DNA of 64,000 bases, taken from the NCBI RefSeq assembly GCF_028858725.1, contig NC_084767.1, positions 20,661,895 through 20,725,894 on the forward strand, read 5' to 3'. This DNA comes from Colius striatus. Its lineage: Eukaryota > Chordata > Aves > Coliiformes > Coliidae. Shown here piece after piece: positions 48,528-60,290 of this stretch (positions are counted from its first letter, which is position 1; each line of letters begins with the position of its first letter). Position numbers and translations under genes: made by a program. The notes below the pieces were generated by a model. It saw only the letters and a list, made by a program, of their open reading frames with translations, was not told the origin of the DNA and made no database searches.

Positions 48528-50114
48528 AGACATGTGACTAAGGCTCACGGTAAGTTAATTCTTCTTAGGTCTTTGCCAGTATTTTGTTTTACACAAAATT
48601 CAAGTGTTAACCTTTTGCATGGTTAACATGGTTGCATGGGGATGAAATATATGCCAAAATTGGACACTTTGTTCCCTTCCTTCTTGCTCTAGCAGATTTG
48701 TCCACAGCAACTTGTCAACACCTACTGCAATAAGCACCATACTATTCATAAGGCTAAGAAGTACCTGGGCAGTAAGTATTTAAATGCATTCACTTACAAC
48801 ACAGGCTTGTGAGAATTGTTACCATTCAAACATGGATCTTTGAGACACAGCGTTGTCAAAACTCATCAGGGAAGTGCATTTGCATGCAAATTCTTTTGAG
48901 TCCAGAGATATGTAGTCACACTTGTGATCACACTTTTTTCCTAGTGTCTCAAGAGAGCTTGCTTCTCCGCAACTGGTCGTAGGGTGTCATCGCTGAATAT
49001 ATATGATGGGCTGTTACTTTGAAAGAGGTAAGGGAAACATTCAGTAAAGTAGTCTGTCATGGTCAAGTAGGCAATGATTTACCTTACAGAACCAGAGACA
49101 ACATTGTTACAGAACTGGAGTTCCTTTCTACTGAATCCTGTGAAGACAGAACTTGCACTCTGTCTCCACTGTGAACTAAATTCCTTTTATACCTGGAGGT
49201 AAATGCTGCTCTGCCTGATGTGCACTGAAATTGAAGAGGACAGCTGTAGGCAAGGGGGTCAGGCATCGGGTTTGTGTTGCCCGTTTCATCATTATTTCAT
49301 CCTCATGGAGGTTGTGTGGTTTTGGCTGTTACACTGAAAGTCATCAGCTGAAAGGAGTAACTGCCTTTACAACAGTCCTAGAAACTGTCTCTCCCTCTCA
49401 GTACATTACAGGTAGCCTGACCAGTATAGGTTTGTACATTTTTTCCCCTCACCGCCCCACCTCCACCCTCCAGAATGCAGCCTTACTTTGCTTTTCATTT
49501 GTGTTTTATGGCCCTGGATACACTGGTCCTTGCAGTGCAAATTGCAATCCAACTGTTTCTGATGGAAAATATTATCACCAAACCTCATGTTCTTAAAATT
49601 CATTAGAGCCATTGCAGTTCCTGTTCATAGTGCTTTCAGGCTATGAAAGACTTGATTCAGTGCATGAAAGTTTTTCCTCCTAATGCATTAAGAACTCCTT
49701 CAGAATCTTTGGGCACATAGCAAGCCATATCTATGCTGTCTTATCATTGACTCTTTGTGAAGTGCACACCGGGTCCTACTTGAAACAAGAAATCCATTCA
49801 CCATGCTGGTGTTGTTTCCTCATTAGTCATTCCTCTCTGATGAAAATGAGATCCCTACAGCTTCTGCAGGAGGAGAGTTTCAGTTTCCCCTTCTGTTCAA
49901 ATCAACAGCAATGGACTATCCTTCCATTACTAGGAAGCCCTCTTGAACAAACTGAGAGAAGGAAATTCAATCGTTTCCTTCTGAAATGACTATCTCTGTA
50001 TCGGAGCAAGTAGCAGTTCCAGAGATGTGCTAAGCATTTCTTCTCTACATCTGTGACTGCCACAAGCAGTGAAGAGTGGATTTGACCAAGCAAGTGTTTT
50101 GGTTTTATTATGTG
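48528..50114. other. Intergenic, no gene seen
   Basis: No exon, RNA gene or well-preserved repeat was recognised. Small frames such as 49231-49596 have no family resemblance. Confidence 0.45.
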
Positions 50115-51195
50115 TTATGTTATTTAGTTCTTTGGTGAGGTGGATGGAGAGCTGGCTGAATGACAGAGCCCAGAGGGTGGTGATCAGTGGCACAGAATCG
50201 AGTTGGAGGCCTGTGGCCAGTGGAGTTCCACAGGGATGGGTTCTGGGGCCAGTCTTGTTCAACATCTTCTTCAACAGTCTGGATGAGAGGACAGAGTGTG
50301 CCCTCAGCAAGTTGTCTGATGACACCAAACTGTGAGGACTGGCTGATTCCCCAGAAGGCTGTGCTGCCATTCAGCAGGATCTTGACTGGCTTGAGAGTTG
50401 GGCAGAGAGGAACCTCATGAGGTTCAACAAGGACAAGTGCAGAGTCCTGCACCTGAGAAGGAACAACCCCCTGCTGGGGGTCGAACTGCTGAAGAGCAGC
50501 TCTGCAGAGAGAGACCTGGGAGTCCTGGCTGATAATAAACTAACCATGAGCCAGCAATGTGCCCTCGTGGCCGAGAAGACCAATGGCATCCTGGGATGCA
50601 TCAAGAAGAGTGTGGCCAGCAGGTCGAGGGAGGTTCTTCTCCCCCTCTACTCTGCCCTGCTGAGGCCTCATCTGGAGTCCTGTGTCCAGTTCTGGGCTCC
50701 TCAGCTCAAGAGGGACAGGGAAGTGCTGGAGAGAGTCCAGCACAGGGCCACCAAGATTATCAGGGGCCTGGATCATCTTCCTTATGAGGAAAGGCTGCGG
50801 GAACTGGGGCTGTTTAGTCTGGAGAAGACTGAGCGGGGATCTCATTAATATTTACAAGTATCGAAATGGTGGATGTCAGGAGATTGAGGCATCCTTTTTT
50901 TCTGTTGTATCTAACAACAGATCAAGGGGTAATGGGTTGAAGCTGGAACACAAAAAGTTCCATTTAAACATAAGAAAAACCTATTTCACTGTGAGGGTGA
51001 GGGAGCCCTGGCACAGGCTGCCCAGGGAGGGTGTGGAGTCTCTTTCCTTGGGATCTCCAAGACTCACCTCGACATGTTCCTTTGTGACCTGATTCAGGTG
51101 GACCTGCTTTGGCAGGGGGGTTGGACTAGATGATCTCTAAAGGTCCCTTCCAACCTATGTCTTTCAATGATTCTGTGATTCTATGATTCTTTATT
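50115..51195 (+). mobile_element. CR1: CR1 LINE, relatively young 1.1 kb 3' part
   Basis: Begins in the RT domain (reads [14 protein letters not shown] then [23 protein letters not shown], the GVPQGSVLGP block with W in place of S). It continues through the DDTKL block and [21 protein letters not shown], and ends with the full CR1 tail (CCTTCCAACC, ATGATTCTGTGATTCTATG). It is the best-preserved sense copy but has stops and frameshifts. Confidence 0.93.
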
Positions 51196-52085
51196 TTGTC
51201 TACTACTAATCTTATGAAGATTATCACACACTGGTGCTTCTGCTGGAGTTTATTTTCAGGATTTAATCACTGCAACCTTCTTGAGTCAAAGCCAGAGTAT
51301 GTTACTGTGCAACCCAGAAGGTGCTAGGCTTTGACAGCTGAGCCTGGGTCATATGTGAGGAGTACTATCAGAGTACTACTGCAGGAGGCAGCACAGAGGA
51401 GGGCTGTGCAAACACTTCTCTGCCTGGGCTAATATTTACAGCGCCTCTCTCTGCTCTTTAAAGGGCTAGAAACAGACAGCAGACACTCACAGTTCATATT
51501 AACACCTGTACACTACAGAAATATTAACCTAATGCAAACAGCTGAACAGAAGTTAATGTCTGTATTCACAGAAAACTAAACAAAAACCTCTTTTATTTCC
51601 TAGCATGACTGCTAGTGCCCTAAACAGCTTTGGCTGCACATTGCTCTTGTATTTTAGCCTCAGTGTGGCTCATAGCAGGAAGATCATATACATATAGGTG
51701 TCTGTCTGGATAGGTGCAAAGTCATATAACTTAAAGGATATACTGTATCTTTGGTGAGAGTAACTGTCTGTAAGTCATCCTACAGTAAAAAAAGAAATTC
51801 AAAGTGTTAGTAATTTAGGGTGAGCAATTGACATGCTGAACAGCAGAGCTTCAATCTATAGTGAGTTGGGAAATGAGAGGACTGGGACAATGGGCACCCT
51901 GTGAAGTTTAGGAATGAAAGTGAATTTCTGTAACAGGATGAAGTGACCCCATGCATCTGTTCTGGTTGAGGAGCAGTCCTACTGAAAGGATATAGAAGTT
52001 GCCATGGATACCAGTAAGCTCTGATCCAGAATAAGACAACCCACACACCACACTGTATTCAGGAGAACATGGCCAGAGGCTGAAG
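51196..52085. other. Intergenic, no gene seen
   Basis: No exon or repeat recognised. Confidence 0.45.
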
Positions 52086-52505
52086 GAAATTATTCATGCC
52101 TAATTAGCAGTGGTGTAGCCACACCTGGACTTCTGTGTGCACTTCCTTACCCTTGAAGTTCAAGAGGGATGTGGAGGAACTAGAGCTGGTAGCATGTGAC
52201 CTACAAAGTGGTTAACAGAGCTGGGCTTGTTTGCTTGGAAAAGAGAAGTTTCAGAGGTGACACACTGTCAGTCTACAGCTACTTGAAGGCGAGTTGCAAA
52301 GGAGACAAACTCAAAGGCATGTTGACAATGGCAGGAGAAGTGATGTTGGTCATAATTTCTAGCTTGGGTTGTTCAGGCTGGATACTATAAAAAACTATTC
52401 ACTAAGAAGTTGATGCAGTGCTAGAATAGGTTATCCAGAGACAAGCTGGAGTCCATATCCAAGGTAGAAAAAGCCACAGCTGACTTGCTTTTGTGATGGT
52501 GGTCA
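52086..52505 (+). mobile_element. CR1: Ancient CR1 fragment
   Basis: Weak but extended resemblance: CACACCTGGACTTCTGTGTG, TTCAAGAGGGATGTGGAGG, TGGAAAAGAGAAGTTTCAGAGGTG and AGAATAGGTTATCCAGAG follow the order of CR1 C-terminal and 3' sequence. Confidence 0.55.
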
Positions 52506-53929
52506 TACTGCCCATTTTGGATTGGAGACACTGTAAGTTTCTTCCCAACAGCTAGTAAATGCGATGGTTGGTGTGCACATTTAAGTGATACACTGTGAGC
52601 CCCTTACTCTGATCCTGGTATAACCACAATGCATATTGTCAGACCAGCTACTTGCTCTTTCCATGTCTCAAGTGAAGCTACATTATCATGCAGGCAGTGG
52701 ATCTGGCAATGGCAAGACAGACCCAGGCTGCAGGGGTAGCAGCTGGTCAGCGGCAGGTACTGCATTGAACATTTCTCAATCTGTATCGAACAGATTGAGA
52801 AATAATGGAACCAAACCCAAGAATTTACTGTTTCTGTAGGTTGGGAAGGTACTTAAACAAGTAAGAGAGCAATGAAGTTACTATTAGATTATTTATCCTT
52901 GATTCAGTAGCAGCCCTACAGCTGCTTTCTGCAGTAAAATGAAGTGGAATCCCATTCATTCAAATCAAGAGACAGGGAACTCCAAGGCACATTAAGCAGC
53001 AAAGATCAGTGGTCCCACCCTGCTGCTATCTTCACTACCTTTCCGTGCCATGGAAAACAGAATTGGAGGTAGCAGGCTCCTACTGCTTGCAGTAGGTTTT
53101 TATTTTAATCACACATGTACATTTTCTCCTCTTTGCTTGTAAAAGAGATGGGCACATGGCCTGTCAGCAGTGCAGGGGCTGTTTACTTTACATCTTATCA
53201 GCAGCATTAGGTGCTTTACAGACTACCAGGAAAGACCCAGGTACGAGCCGCTCCCACATGGCAGGACTTTGGACCACAACATAGATCTGCTGTGTCCAGA
53301 TGGGCTAGGCTTTCTCTACTCGTTCTTCCCCTGGCAACAAGGTTTCTAGGATTTCGAATTTCCTTGTCCTCAGAAAAACTCTCTCACCACTCCTATCCCT
53401 CCTGTTCTTTTTAAGCATCCAACAAAGTATTTACCTTAAGAGCACTCCATGAGGATACCTCACTGTGCTCAGAGAGGCTCTAACTGAGTTTCTATACAAA
53501 GGTGAAGGTCAGCCAGCATAAAAGTAAAGGGACACTCCATGTGCCATGTGCAATTGTGCTCTAGACCACTAAAGCTGTTTGGCTCACAGGTGAGAAGGCA
53601 AGGCTTATCTCTGAGATTTTGCATGTAAGCCTAATAGGTAAAAGCTGTCAAGTTTTGGGTTTGGGTTTGTTTTGTTTTGGTTTTTTTTGTAGTGGCAGTA
53701 TATAGACACTGTTGTGGTGGTGTTTTTTATTCTAACTAACTCATGCTCAAGGAAGTTGTGCCAATAGCTGCAACACCATTGCCTGTATACTCATGCACCT
53801 CTTCTACCCCAATGATGGTACAACACCGTCTCTTCTTGATGAACACACACACACACAGGGGCTGCGGTACTGGAGTCTGTAGCCCACCTAATGCTCTGGG
53901 GCGAAAAAGAGAATGCCCTGAGGCAGGTG
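52506..53929. other. Intergenic, no gene seen
   Basis: Contains a G/T-rich simple stretch at about 53652-53690 and a short (AC)n at about 53843-53857. No exon was recognised. Confidence 0.45.
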
Positions 53930-54180
53930 TAAGGCGGCTCAGGCACAGGATGTGCTTTGCAGGGCTCCGCAGTTCCCGTCTGCGCCGTCCCTCGGAGGGG
54001 CCGGTGGCGCTCCCCGCGCCGAGCGGCGGCGTGTGCGGGCGGTGCCGCCGCAGCGCCCCCTGCTGGGCCCGGCCACCGCCCCGGAGCGAGCCTCGCGGGG
54101 CGCGGGCAGCGTGCGGGGCCGGCGGCGACGGCAGGGGCTGGCCAGCAAACCCTGCCAGCGGGAGTGCTGTGTTTATATCT
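53930..54180. promoter_or_regulatory. Short GC-rich block with CTCF-like motif
   Basis: GC-rich and CpG-dense. On the minus strand at 54067-54052 it reads CCCAGCAGGGGGCGCT, which fits the CTCF core consensus closely. A weaker plus-strand site, CCAGAAGAGGGCGA, lies at 54473-54486. CTCF binds such sites as an insulator and loop anchor; binding here is inference. Confidence 0.5.
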
Positions 54181-54639
54181 GCCGTCTCCAGAGGACGGGC
54201 AGAAAAGGTGACGTCCTTTTCCTAGCAAGCGTGATCTTCAGGCTCTCGGGTGCGTTTTGTTAGGTAAAAGCTGATAAATGAATATGGGCACATCTTGTGA
54301 GAATCATGGCCGTCAAAAGCATTCCTTCATAGGGCGGGAGAAAGTTAAAACATACGCGGCTGGTAGACTGCAATTCATTTCACTCTGGCACATCGTCGCT
54401 CCGTTTTTAAAAGCGAAGGAGAGGAAACCCATCTGCCAGCCGGCTCAACCCAGCAGGCTCAGACGCAATTAACCAGAAGAGGGCGATGCTGTCATTCAGT
54501 GTCAGGCTCCTAAAGCTAACCGATCCAGTCAGCACGACGGGCTGGAGGCAGCGCGCAGAGCTACAGCCCAGCTGCCCCGGTGCCAGAGAAGCCTTAAGGC
54601 AAGAGCTGGGACAGCAGCACGGGGCACGCTGCATCCCTC

Positions 54640-55560
54640 TCCGTCCCCTCGACTTATGAGCCGGCCCAGCCCGCTGGACAGGCGGCTCAGTCTGCCGGGA
54701 GAGAGCGGAGCCGCCAGGCAGGACCGCGCCGCCGGGCTCCGCGCTGCGGCCGATGGGCATCCCGGCGACACCGGCGGCGGGCGCTCCTCAGAGCCGGGGC
54801 CTGAGCGCTGCAGGCGGTGCGTGCGGGAGGCCCTGCGAGGCGCGGCAGCGGCAGCACGGCCCGGAACCTGCCGGCCTCGGCCCCGAGCTCTCACTCGCGC
54901 CCGGTGCGCCCGGCGGGCGAAGGGCGCGCGGAGCTCCTGGGGGCTGCTGGGCAGCTAACGGCTTATCTCCCGCTCAGCCGCGCAGCGAACGGCCGGCCCC
55001 GGAGGGCGTGGCGTGGCCCCCCAGCCCTGGCCCGCTGTGCCCGGCTGTGTCCCGCCGCCGCTTCCCCTGCCCCAGCTGCATCTCTGGCCGCCGCCGCCGC
55101 GCTTGAACGTGACGCGCTGCGGACTCCACCGCGCCACCAGCGCCGCCCAACGCGGCCGTCGGCGCCCGCGGGGCACGAGCGGAGCGGAGCGCTCCCATTG
55201 GGGCGCGGCCACGTGACTCGAGCACGGCGAGCCCCTCGCGAGGCCGTTGGTCCCACGGGCAGGGCGTGCGGCTACCGGGACGCTTGACGTGCTCGGCCAA
55301 CCAATCGCCGCGGTTAGCGGGACGCTTGACGTGCTCGGCCAGCCAATCGCCGCGGTCAGCGGCACGCTTGACGTGCTCGGCGAGCCAATCGCCGCGGTCA
55401 GCGGGACGCTTGACGTGCTCGGCGAGCCAATCGCCGCCCTAGCTGCAGGGGGCGGGGCCTGAGGGGCGAACGTCGGCGGGCGGTGCCGGCTGCGGGAGCG
55501 TGCGGGGCACGGTCTGTGCCGAGCTGGGCCTGGCTCTCTGCCCGCCCGTTCCATGGCTTC
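54640..55560 (+). promoter_or_regulatory. CpG island, putative promoter upstream of the SLBP-like exon
   Basis: A CpG-dense kilobase with ATTGG at about 55197, an E-box GGCCACGTGACT (CACGTG at 55210-55215) and the four-copy 42-bp repeat. An ATG at 55553 (MASRAV) is followed by TT|GTAAGA, a possible donor, so a first exon on the plus strand is plausible. Overlapping GC-rich open frames on both strands are not otherwise supported. Confidence 0.6.
55277..55444 (+). repeat. Four tandem copies of a 42-bp promoter repeat
   Basis: Units begin GGGACGCTTGACGTGCTCGG and end CCAATCGCCGCGGT(T/C)AGC. Each contains TGACGT, a CRE/ATF half-site-like word, and 16 bases after its start CCAAT (NF-Y). Copies differ at a few bases only. 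42 bp is close to four helical turns, so equivalent sites would face the same side of the DNA. Confidence 0.93.
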
Positions 55561-55876
55561 TAGAGCGGTTGTAAGAGTCAGAGAGCTCCCGATTGGCGGT
55601 GTGTGGGACAGTCGTGGTTCTGTTCGTGGGATGTGTGCGGTTCCTACAGCACTTCCGGTAGGGAGCCACTCACTTTGCAGAGCCTCTGAACAGCTTTCCT
55701 CTTACTTCGGACAGGCCTTGTTGTTGGGGCCCTTTTCCTGTGGTGCGAACGCAATGAGTTTTGGTACAAGGACAGGCATCCCAAGGGGGTCCTGCTTAAT
55801 GTTCAGGCTGGTGGTTGGAGGCTGTACCTGCAGCATCTGTCCCGGTGTGTCTTAGTGCTGGCAGCTCCACTCCCAG

Positions 55877-55981
55877 GTCAGATGTTGAGAGGGATAAGGT
55901 CGTCCAGCAGAGGAGGCAGAAGCGGATTGACTGTGGAAAGAACACTGTGGGCTACTAGCTCTTCCTTCAACAAGTCCCCAG
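55877..55981 (+). pseudogene. SLBP2-like: SLBP2-like exon: histone stem-loop-binding RNA-binding domain, with in-frame TAG
   Basis: Stem-loop-binding proteins bind the 3' hairpin of replication-dependent histone mRNAs and direct processing and translation. This plus-strand segment, between acceptor CCACTCCCAG and donor CCCCAG|GTGAGT, reads SDVERDKVVQQRRQKRIDCG then KNTVGY, stop, LFLQQVP. The order RRQK-x-I-x-x-GKNT-x-x-Y...VPR is the signature start of the SLBP RNA-binding domain. FLQQVP resembles amphibian/fish SLBP2 more than SLBP1. TAG at 55956-55958 interrupts it, and the Tyr usually before GKNT is Cys. The following exon (with TPNK and SWD motifs) was not found in the window. A decayed gene is most likely; a sequencing error at the TAG cannot be excluded. 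It is too short to show as an open frame. Confidence 0.75.
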
Positions 55982-56704
55982 GTGAGTCAGTTCTGGGTCT
56001 ATTAATTTTCCTACAACTCTTCTGTTTCTAGCTGGTTGCAGATATTACTGGGGAGAAGTACTGAAAATGTCACTTGAGGCATCCCCTTTTCCTTTGAATG
56101 AGCTAAAAGCAGCTTTGCTGCCCTTTCATATCTTCCTGGAAGGGGGAAGACAAGAGGGGTTTAAGGTTTCTAGTCACTTAATGAATGCTGTGCTTTTAGG
56201 GCCACTTGTCAGACAGGGATTCATTCTCATACTCAAAAAATATATCTGCCAGTCTTTGGGACATGCAAATCAAGTTGTGTCAATGAGCTCTGTGTGCCTG
56301 AGACCCTTCGAACATGTTTTCTACTCAAGATAAACACGGACTTCTGGAAGACACCTCTGTCCATCATCCTAGACACCTATTAATGATAAAAAAGGAAGAT
56401 GCCCTTTGAGGGAGGGAGAACATGGGGAGTGTGATCATCCTAATCTTAGACCCCTCCAAACCTGAGAATCCTCTTCTGAGCTCTCAGTTGACTCTTCTCA
56501 GACACCTCTTAAGCAGCTCTTAAGAAGAATAAAGTGCAGAGTCTTCTGTGCTCACACAGCTAGCTAGTATCTGTCTCATCAGTGCTGTAGGGACTGGAGT
56601 CTGACATACTCGGGGACACACAGATCTAGGCTGTAGACATCTATTAACCTGATGTCCACCTAACAAGTGTACAGCTGTGGCATACAGGGAGGGGACCTGA
56701 TCAC
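55982..56704. other. No further SLBP exon seen
   Basis: The sequence after the SLBP-like donor was read for the TPNK/SRRSWD part of the domain without success. The 88-codon frame at 56067-56333 has no family resemblance. Confidence 0.4.
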
Positions 56705-56847
56705 TTAACCTCCTTTCAAAGAAAAAGCCCTGCTTGTCACGGGAGCTTGACGAATAAGATGGCTGGCTGTTGGGAAGGCAGGGGCTGGCCGCTGCCTTGG
56801 GATCTGCAGCAGCGTGCTCCAGTGACCTACCACCTCAAGAAACTCAC

Positions 56848-57150
56848 CAGGCAGGACAAGTCCCTGGAAGGACCAGCATGTCCTCGCCCTGGTAGCCAAC
56901 GGTGCTGAGGCAGGTGGACGATGCAGCTCAAGCAGATGCCTCCGGGCCCCACGTCGCCGTGGCTCCCCGGGAGCGCCCTCGGCACGTCCCGGTGTGAAGC
57001 GCCGCACCGCGCGGAGGACACGGCCGCTCTCCCTCCCGGCCTGGTCTCCGCACTCCCCGTCTGCAGCGACCGCGCTCTCGCAGCGTTCTGCCACTGCCGT
57101 TTCTCCGCCCAGTGTGCCGCGGCTGTTCCACTCTGCTCCCTTCCACTGGT
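56848..57150 (-). promoter_or_regulatory. Small CpG-rich block, possible first exon on the minus strand
   Basis: GC-rich against AT-rich flanks. On the minus strand a 196-codon frame (57295-56705) spans it, and TGCCTG|GTGAGT at 56848/56847 is a good donor. The peptide is low-complexity (Arg, Gly, Ala rich) and unrecognised, so a noncoding first exon or chance frame is as likely as a gene. Confidence 0.3.
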
Positions 57151-58318
57151 TAGAAACTCTTTTTAACCAGTATGCTGTTTCTGAAGCCACTTGTAAAATA
57201 GTTTTCATTCTCAGCATTTTATTGGTTTTGTTTAACATGTAATATTTGAATTCTCTGAAGTTTATGTGCGCTCCAAATATCTCTGGATAGCTCACGTTTT
57301 AAGCATTGACTGTAGTTCATCCCTATATTTAGCAGTGGTTGCCTTGGGAAGTGTAAAAGGTAGAGTATGTAATGAAACTACCCTAAAACACTATCCAGCA
57401 GCTTGCCACTGAGTAGTATTAATTACAAAGACCTTTATAGTACTTTGATCTAGGTCATGATTCCCCAGCTTGACTACTATATCACACGAAGCAGCTTCAG
57501 AAAGCTCACTAGAGTTAGACAGGCAATCTTTTCTGCTTCTCCCGTATAGATAAGGGCTGTTACTTAGAAAATAGATTAATTCTTGACAAACTGTGTTGGA
57601 GATAATAGTCTTATTGATTTCCACAAATTATTTACATCCACCAGATTATTATGTTTTTAATTACAAGCAAATTCATTGGTTCATGATCCTCAACCTGTCT
57701 TCTTGTCTCTTTCCACTCAGGCAGGTTTTGACCTCTTTCACAGTCCTCGTATCTGACTCACCCTTTGTGAATCTCTCATTATTTCAGCCAGTTTATTAAA
57801 TATCCTGAGATATTTCAGTGAGAAATATCCTGAGATATCCAGTGAGCTTGAAAATAAAGCATTTTGCTAAGCACTTTCTACACTTTGGTCACATATACCT
57901 CTTCCAAACATTCTTACTACCCTCATCACCAGCTCACAGGTCTCGTTATCACCACGGTCCATTTGGTCACCAAACCTCAATGCACAGCAGGAGAAAGGCA
58001 CATGGATTTGTTAAAGCACACAGTGCTGTATTTGAACAGAGCTGAGGAGCTATTGAACAAAAGACAATCGTTAAAGTAGATCAGTTTTTTGGGCATCAGA
58101 TCAGGCACCAGGAATGTTTGTGTAACAAATGACTTGAATTTGTTCTTCAGTGAACTGTACAGCACTTCCCCTGTGCTGGTCCTAATTGTGTAGTGGATTC
58201 TTGATACCTTAGGATATAAACTTTATTTTTTTAATGCCAAAGTTAATTATTAGCTGATATACAATGAAGTAATTGTGAAATGCCTGAAACAATAAAGCTA
58301 CGCCTGAAACAATCATGC
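57151..58318. other. Intergenic, no gene seen
   Basis: AT-rich, with no recognisable exon. A short duplication (TGAGATAT...CAGTGAG phrases) occurs near 57805-57845. Confidence 0.4.
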
Positions 58319-58735
58319 TGTTAAGGTAGGAACACTGAGAAACTTGAAGCGTGAGTGATGCAGATTTCTGGACCTACAAGAAGTTGCTCAGAAAGGAATG
58401 AAAACTAAGAGTTCAACCACGAAAATACTGGCAGGGGTCTCTACGACCACCAACCACCATGGAAAGAGCCCCTTACCAATGCAATGTGCACATGTAATGA
58501 CTATGTAAATATGATAATAAGTTCCAGGAAATAGAATGAATATGTATAACCATCCTGGGAAATTTAATATCTATGTATGTAATGCTAATGTAAACTTCAC
58601 TGATACAAAACACTGCATGCACGTTAGGTGGAGTGATCCTCTGTGCACCCAGCACTGCAATAAAGAATGCTGCCTTGTAAAACTTAACAGCAAAGTGTTA
58701 GAGGGTTCTTTAAATCGCTGACTTTTATGGTAACA
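58319..58735 (+). mobile_element. ERVK-like solo LTR
   Basis: Begins TGTTAAGG and ends GGTAACA, a short terminal inverted repeat starting TG and ending CA. Near the 3' end it has GTGCACCCAGCACTGCAATAAAG, the typical U3/R polyadenylation region of songbird ERVK LTRs, and CTGCCTTGTAAAACTTAACAG after it. No retroviral genes are attached and no clear target duplication was seen. Related to 45190-45760 in the opposite orientation. Confidence 0.7.
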
Positions 58736-60290
58736 GTCTCAGCATGTGCAATTTTTTTTCTGCCTTGCCTGGACTGATCCTAAAGTAAACAGATTCTAGG
58801 ATGTGGTACAGGATCTGTTTAGTTGATTAAGGTTTTTCCTCTATGTTGGCTGGGAAGGAGGGAAAAGTAACTCATGGTTTTGAGGCTTTTAGAAAGGCAA
58901 GGCTGGATCTTGTGTTGAACCTGGCTGTAGTCAGCAAATGTGTACATTGTCTTACATTGTGGTCAGGCACAGCAAGGGATGTGCCTCTTTTGAGCAGGCT
59001 CTCTCAGAGACTCCAGGGAGTTTCCAGGGATCATGGCAAATAGTAAGCGCTATAAGGGAGGCAGGGGCAGACACTTTACTCAGTGCTGACCATGCTGTTT
59101 CTCTGGATTCAAATTTTCTCACTGTCTGAATTTACTCTTGCTTGTGCTTGCTGTGCTTTTCTGAGGAAAGGTACGTGGTCGGGGATTTGTGGAAAGTACA
59201 GTCATGACATGCAAAGATGGGTCCCTGGGCATTAGGGGATGATGTGTGTAGAGGATACAAAAAGGACTAGATTTTGCTAAACTGTTCCTATCAGCAGTAG
59301 CTGAAGCAGCAGTGCTCAGAATAGTGCTCCTTTGTGGTGTTTTTTGTGGTTGATGGTGGTTTGTTGTTTTTGTGGTGGTCTTTGTTTTATTTCTTTGGGT
59401 TTTTTTACTGGTTTAAATAGTTATCAGAGATGAGGTCAATACAAACAGAATGGGTTTGGTAAGAGGTCAGTTTGCAAAGTGGATGTTTAAATTCATGGAA
59501 TAAGGAGAAATGTTTAGACCCTTTTTTGGCTCTAGAAAGCACAAGACTGAGAATTTCCTCTTGTTTGTTTTGTCTCAAGACTGTGTTTCACCCTGTGTCT
59601 AGTCTTAAGTCTCCTTAACCTACCATGCACGATTTTGGCTTCTCTGTGGCACCAAACTTAGCAGCTGGACTATTTGCTATGTGACAATTCTAAGGTTGCT
59701 CCTGTTGTTCCACAGCACAGGCATTCATGTCCAATGTTCTCATTTGTCACCCAAGCTGCTGCTTGCCTGTATTTGCTCAGCTGAGGGTTTGGTGATGTCA
59801 GCAGGCAAGTTTCTGAGAATTGGAGACATCTTGGATCTTTATAAAGACTGCAGTGCTGCTTCTCCGTGTTGCTTTTTGTTCTTGCCCTTCCAAGAAAATT
59901 AACGTCCCCATTCCAGAAGTGCTGCAATGCCAGTAACCTCAAGGGGCATACTAGAATGCTTCACAGGCCCCCCACTCGATTTATATAAGATGATCGACAT
60001 GAGGTGGTGGTGTAGGGATAAAAAGGCAGAAGCAACAGAGTATTCAGCTGCATATTGTTTTCTCAGGTGAAGGACTTGAGCTCCTGCATCTTAAGTACAG
60101 CAAAGGCATAAAAAAATATGCCTCAGACAAAGAGCAGGCTAGGTGCCATGTATCTGATGCTTGCTAGCCTGGTCACTGCTGAAGCCACGTTCTGGAGGAA
60201 GACAGAAGAAGCCATGTACCTTCTCCCACTTTCGTGAGTGTTCTGGTTGTTCCTAAAGCTCTTTGGTGTTGAAGACCATCGTGATCCATT
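58736..60290. other. Intergenic, no gene seen
   Basis: Includes a G/T-rich simple stretch at about 59335-59410. No exon recognised. Confidence 0.45.

Noticed and set aside
50069-50848. RT-like frames at 50 kb as a host gene
   Set aside because: They are the C-terminal reverse-transcriptase part of a 5'-truncated CR1 with its own tail at 51195.
54955-55554. 199-codon minus-strand and 71-codon plus-strand frames over the 42-bp repeat
   Set aside because: The repeat length is a multiple of three, so it translates to a 14-residue repeat in open frames by arithmetic. No protein family is recognised, and promoter motifs explain it better.
55553-55855. 100-codon frame starting MASRAV as a full protein
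   Set aside because: No family resemblance after the first few codons, and it runs across a possible donor. At most the first six codons could belong to an exon.
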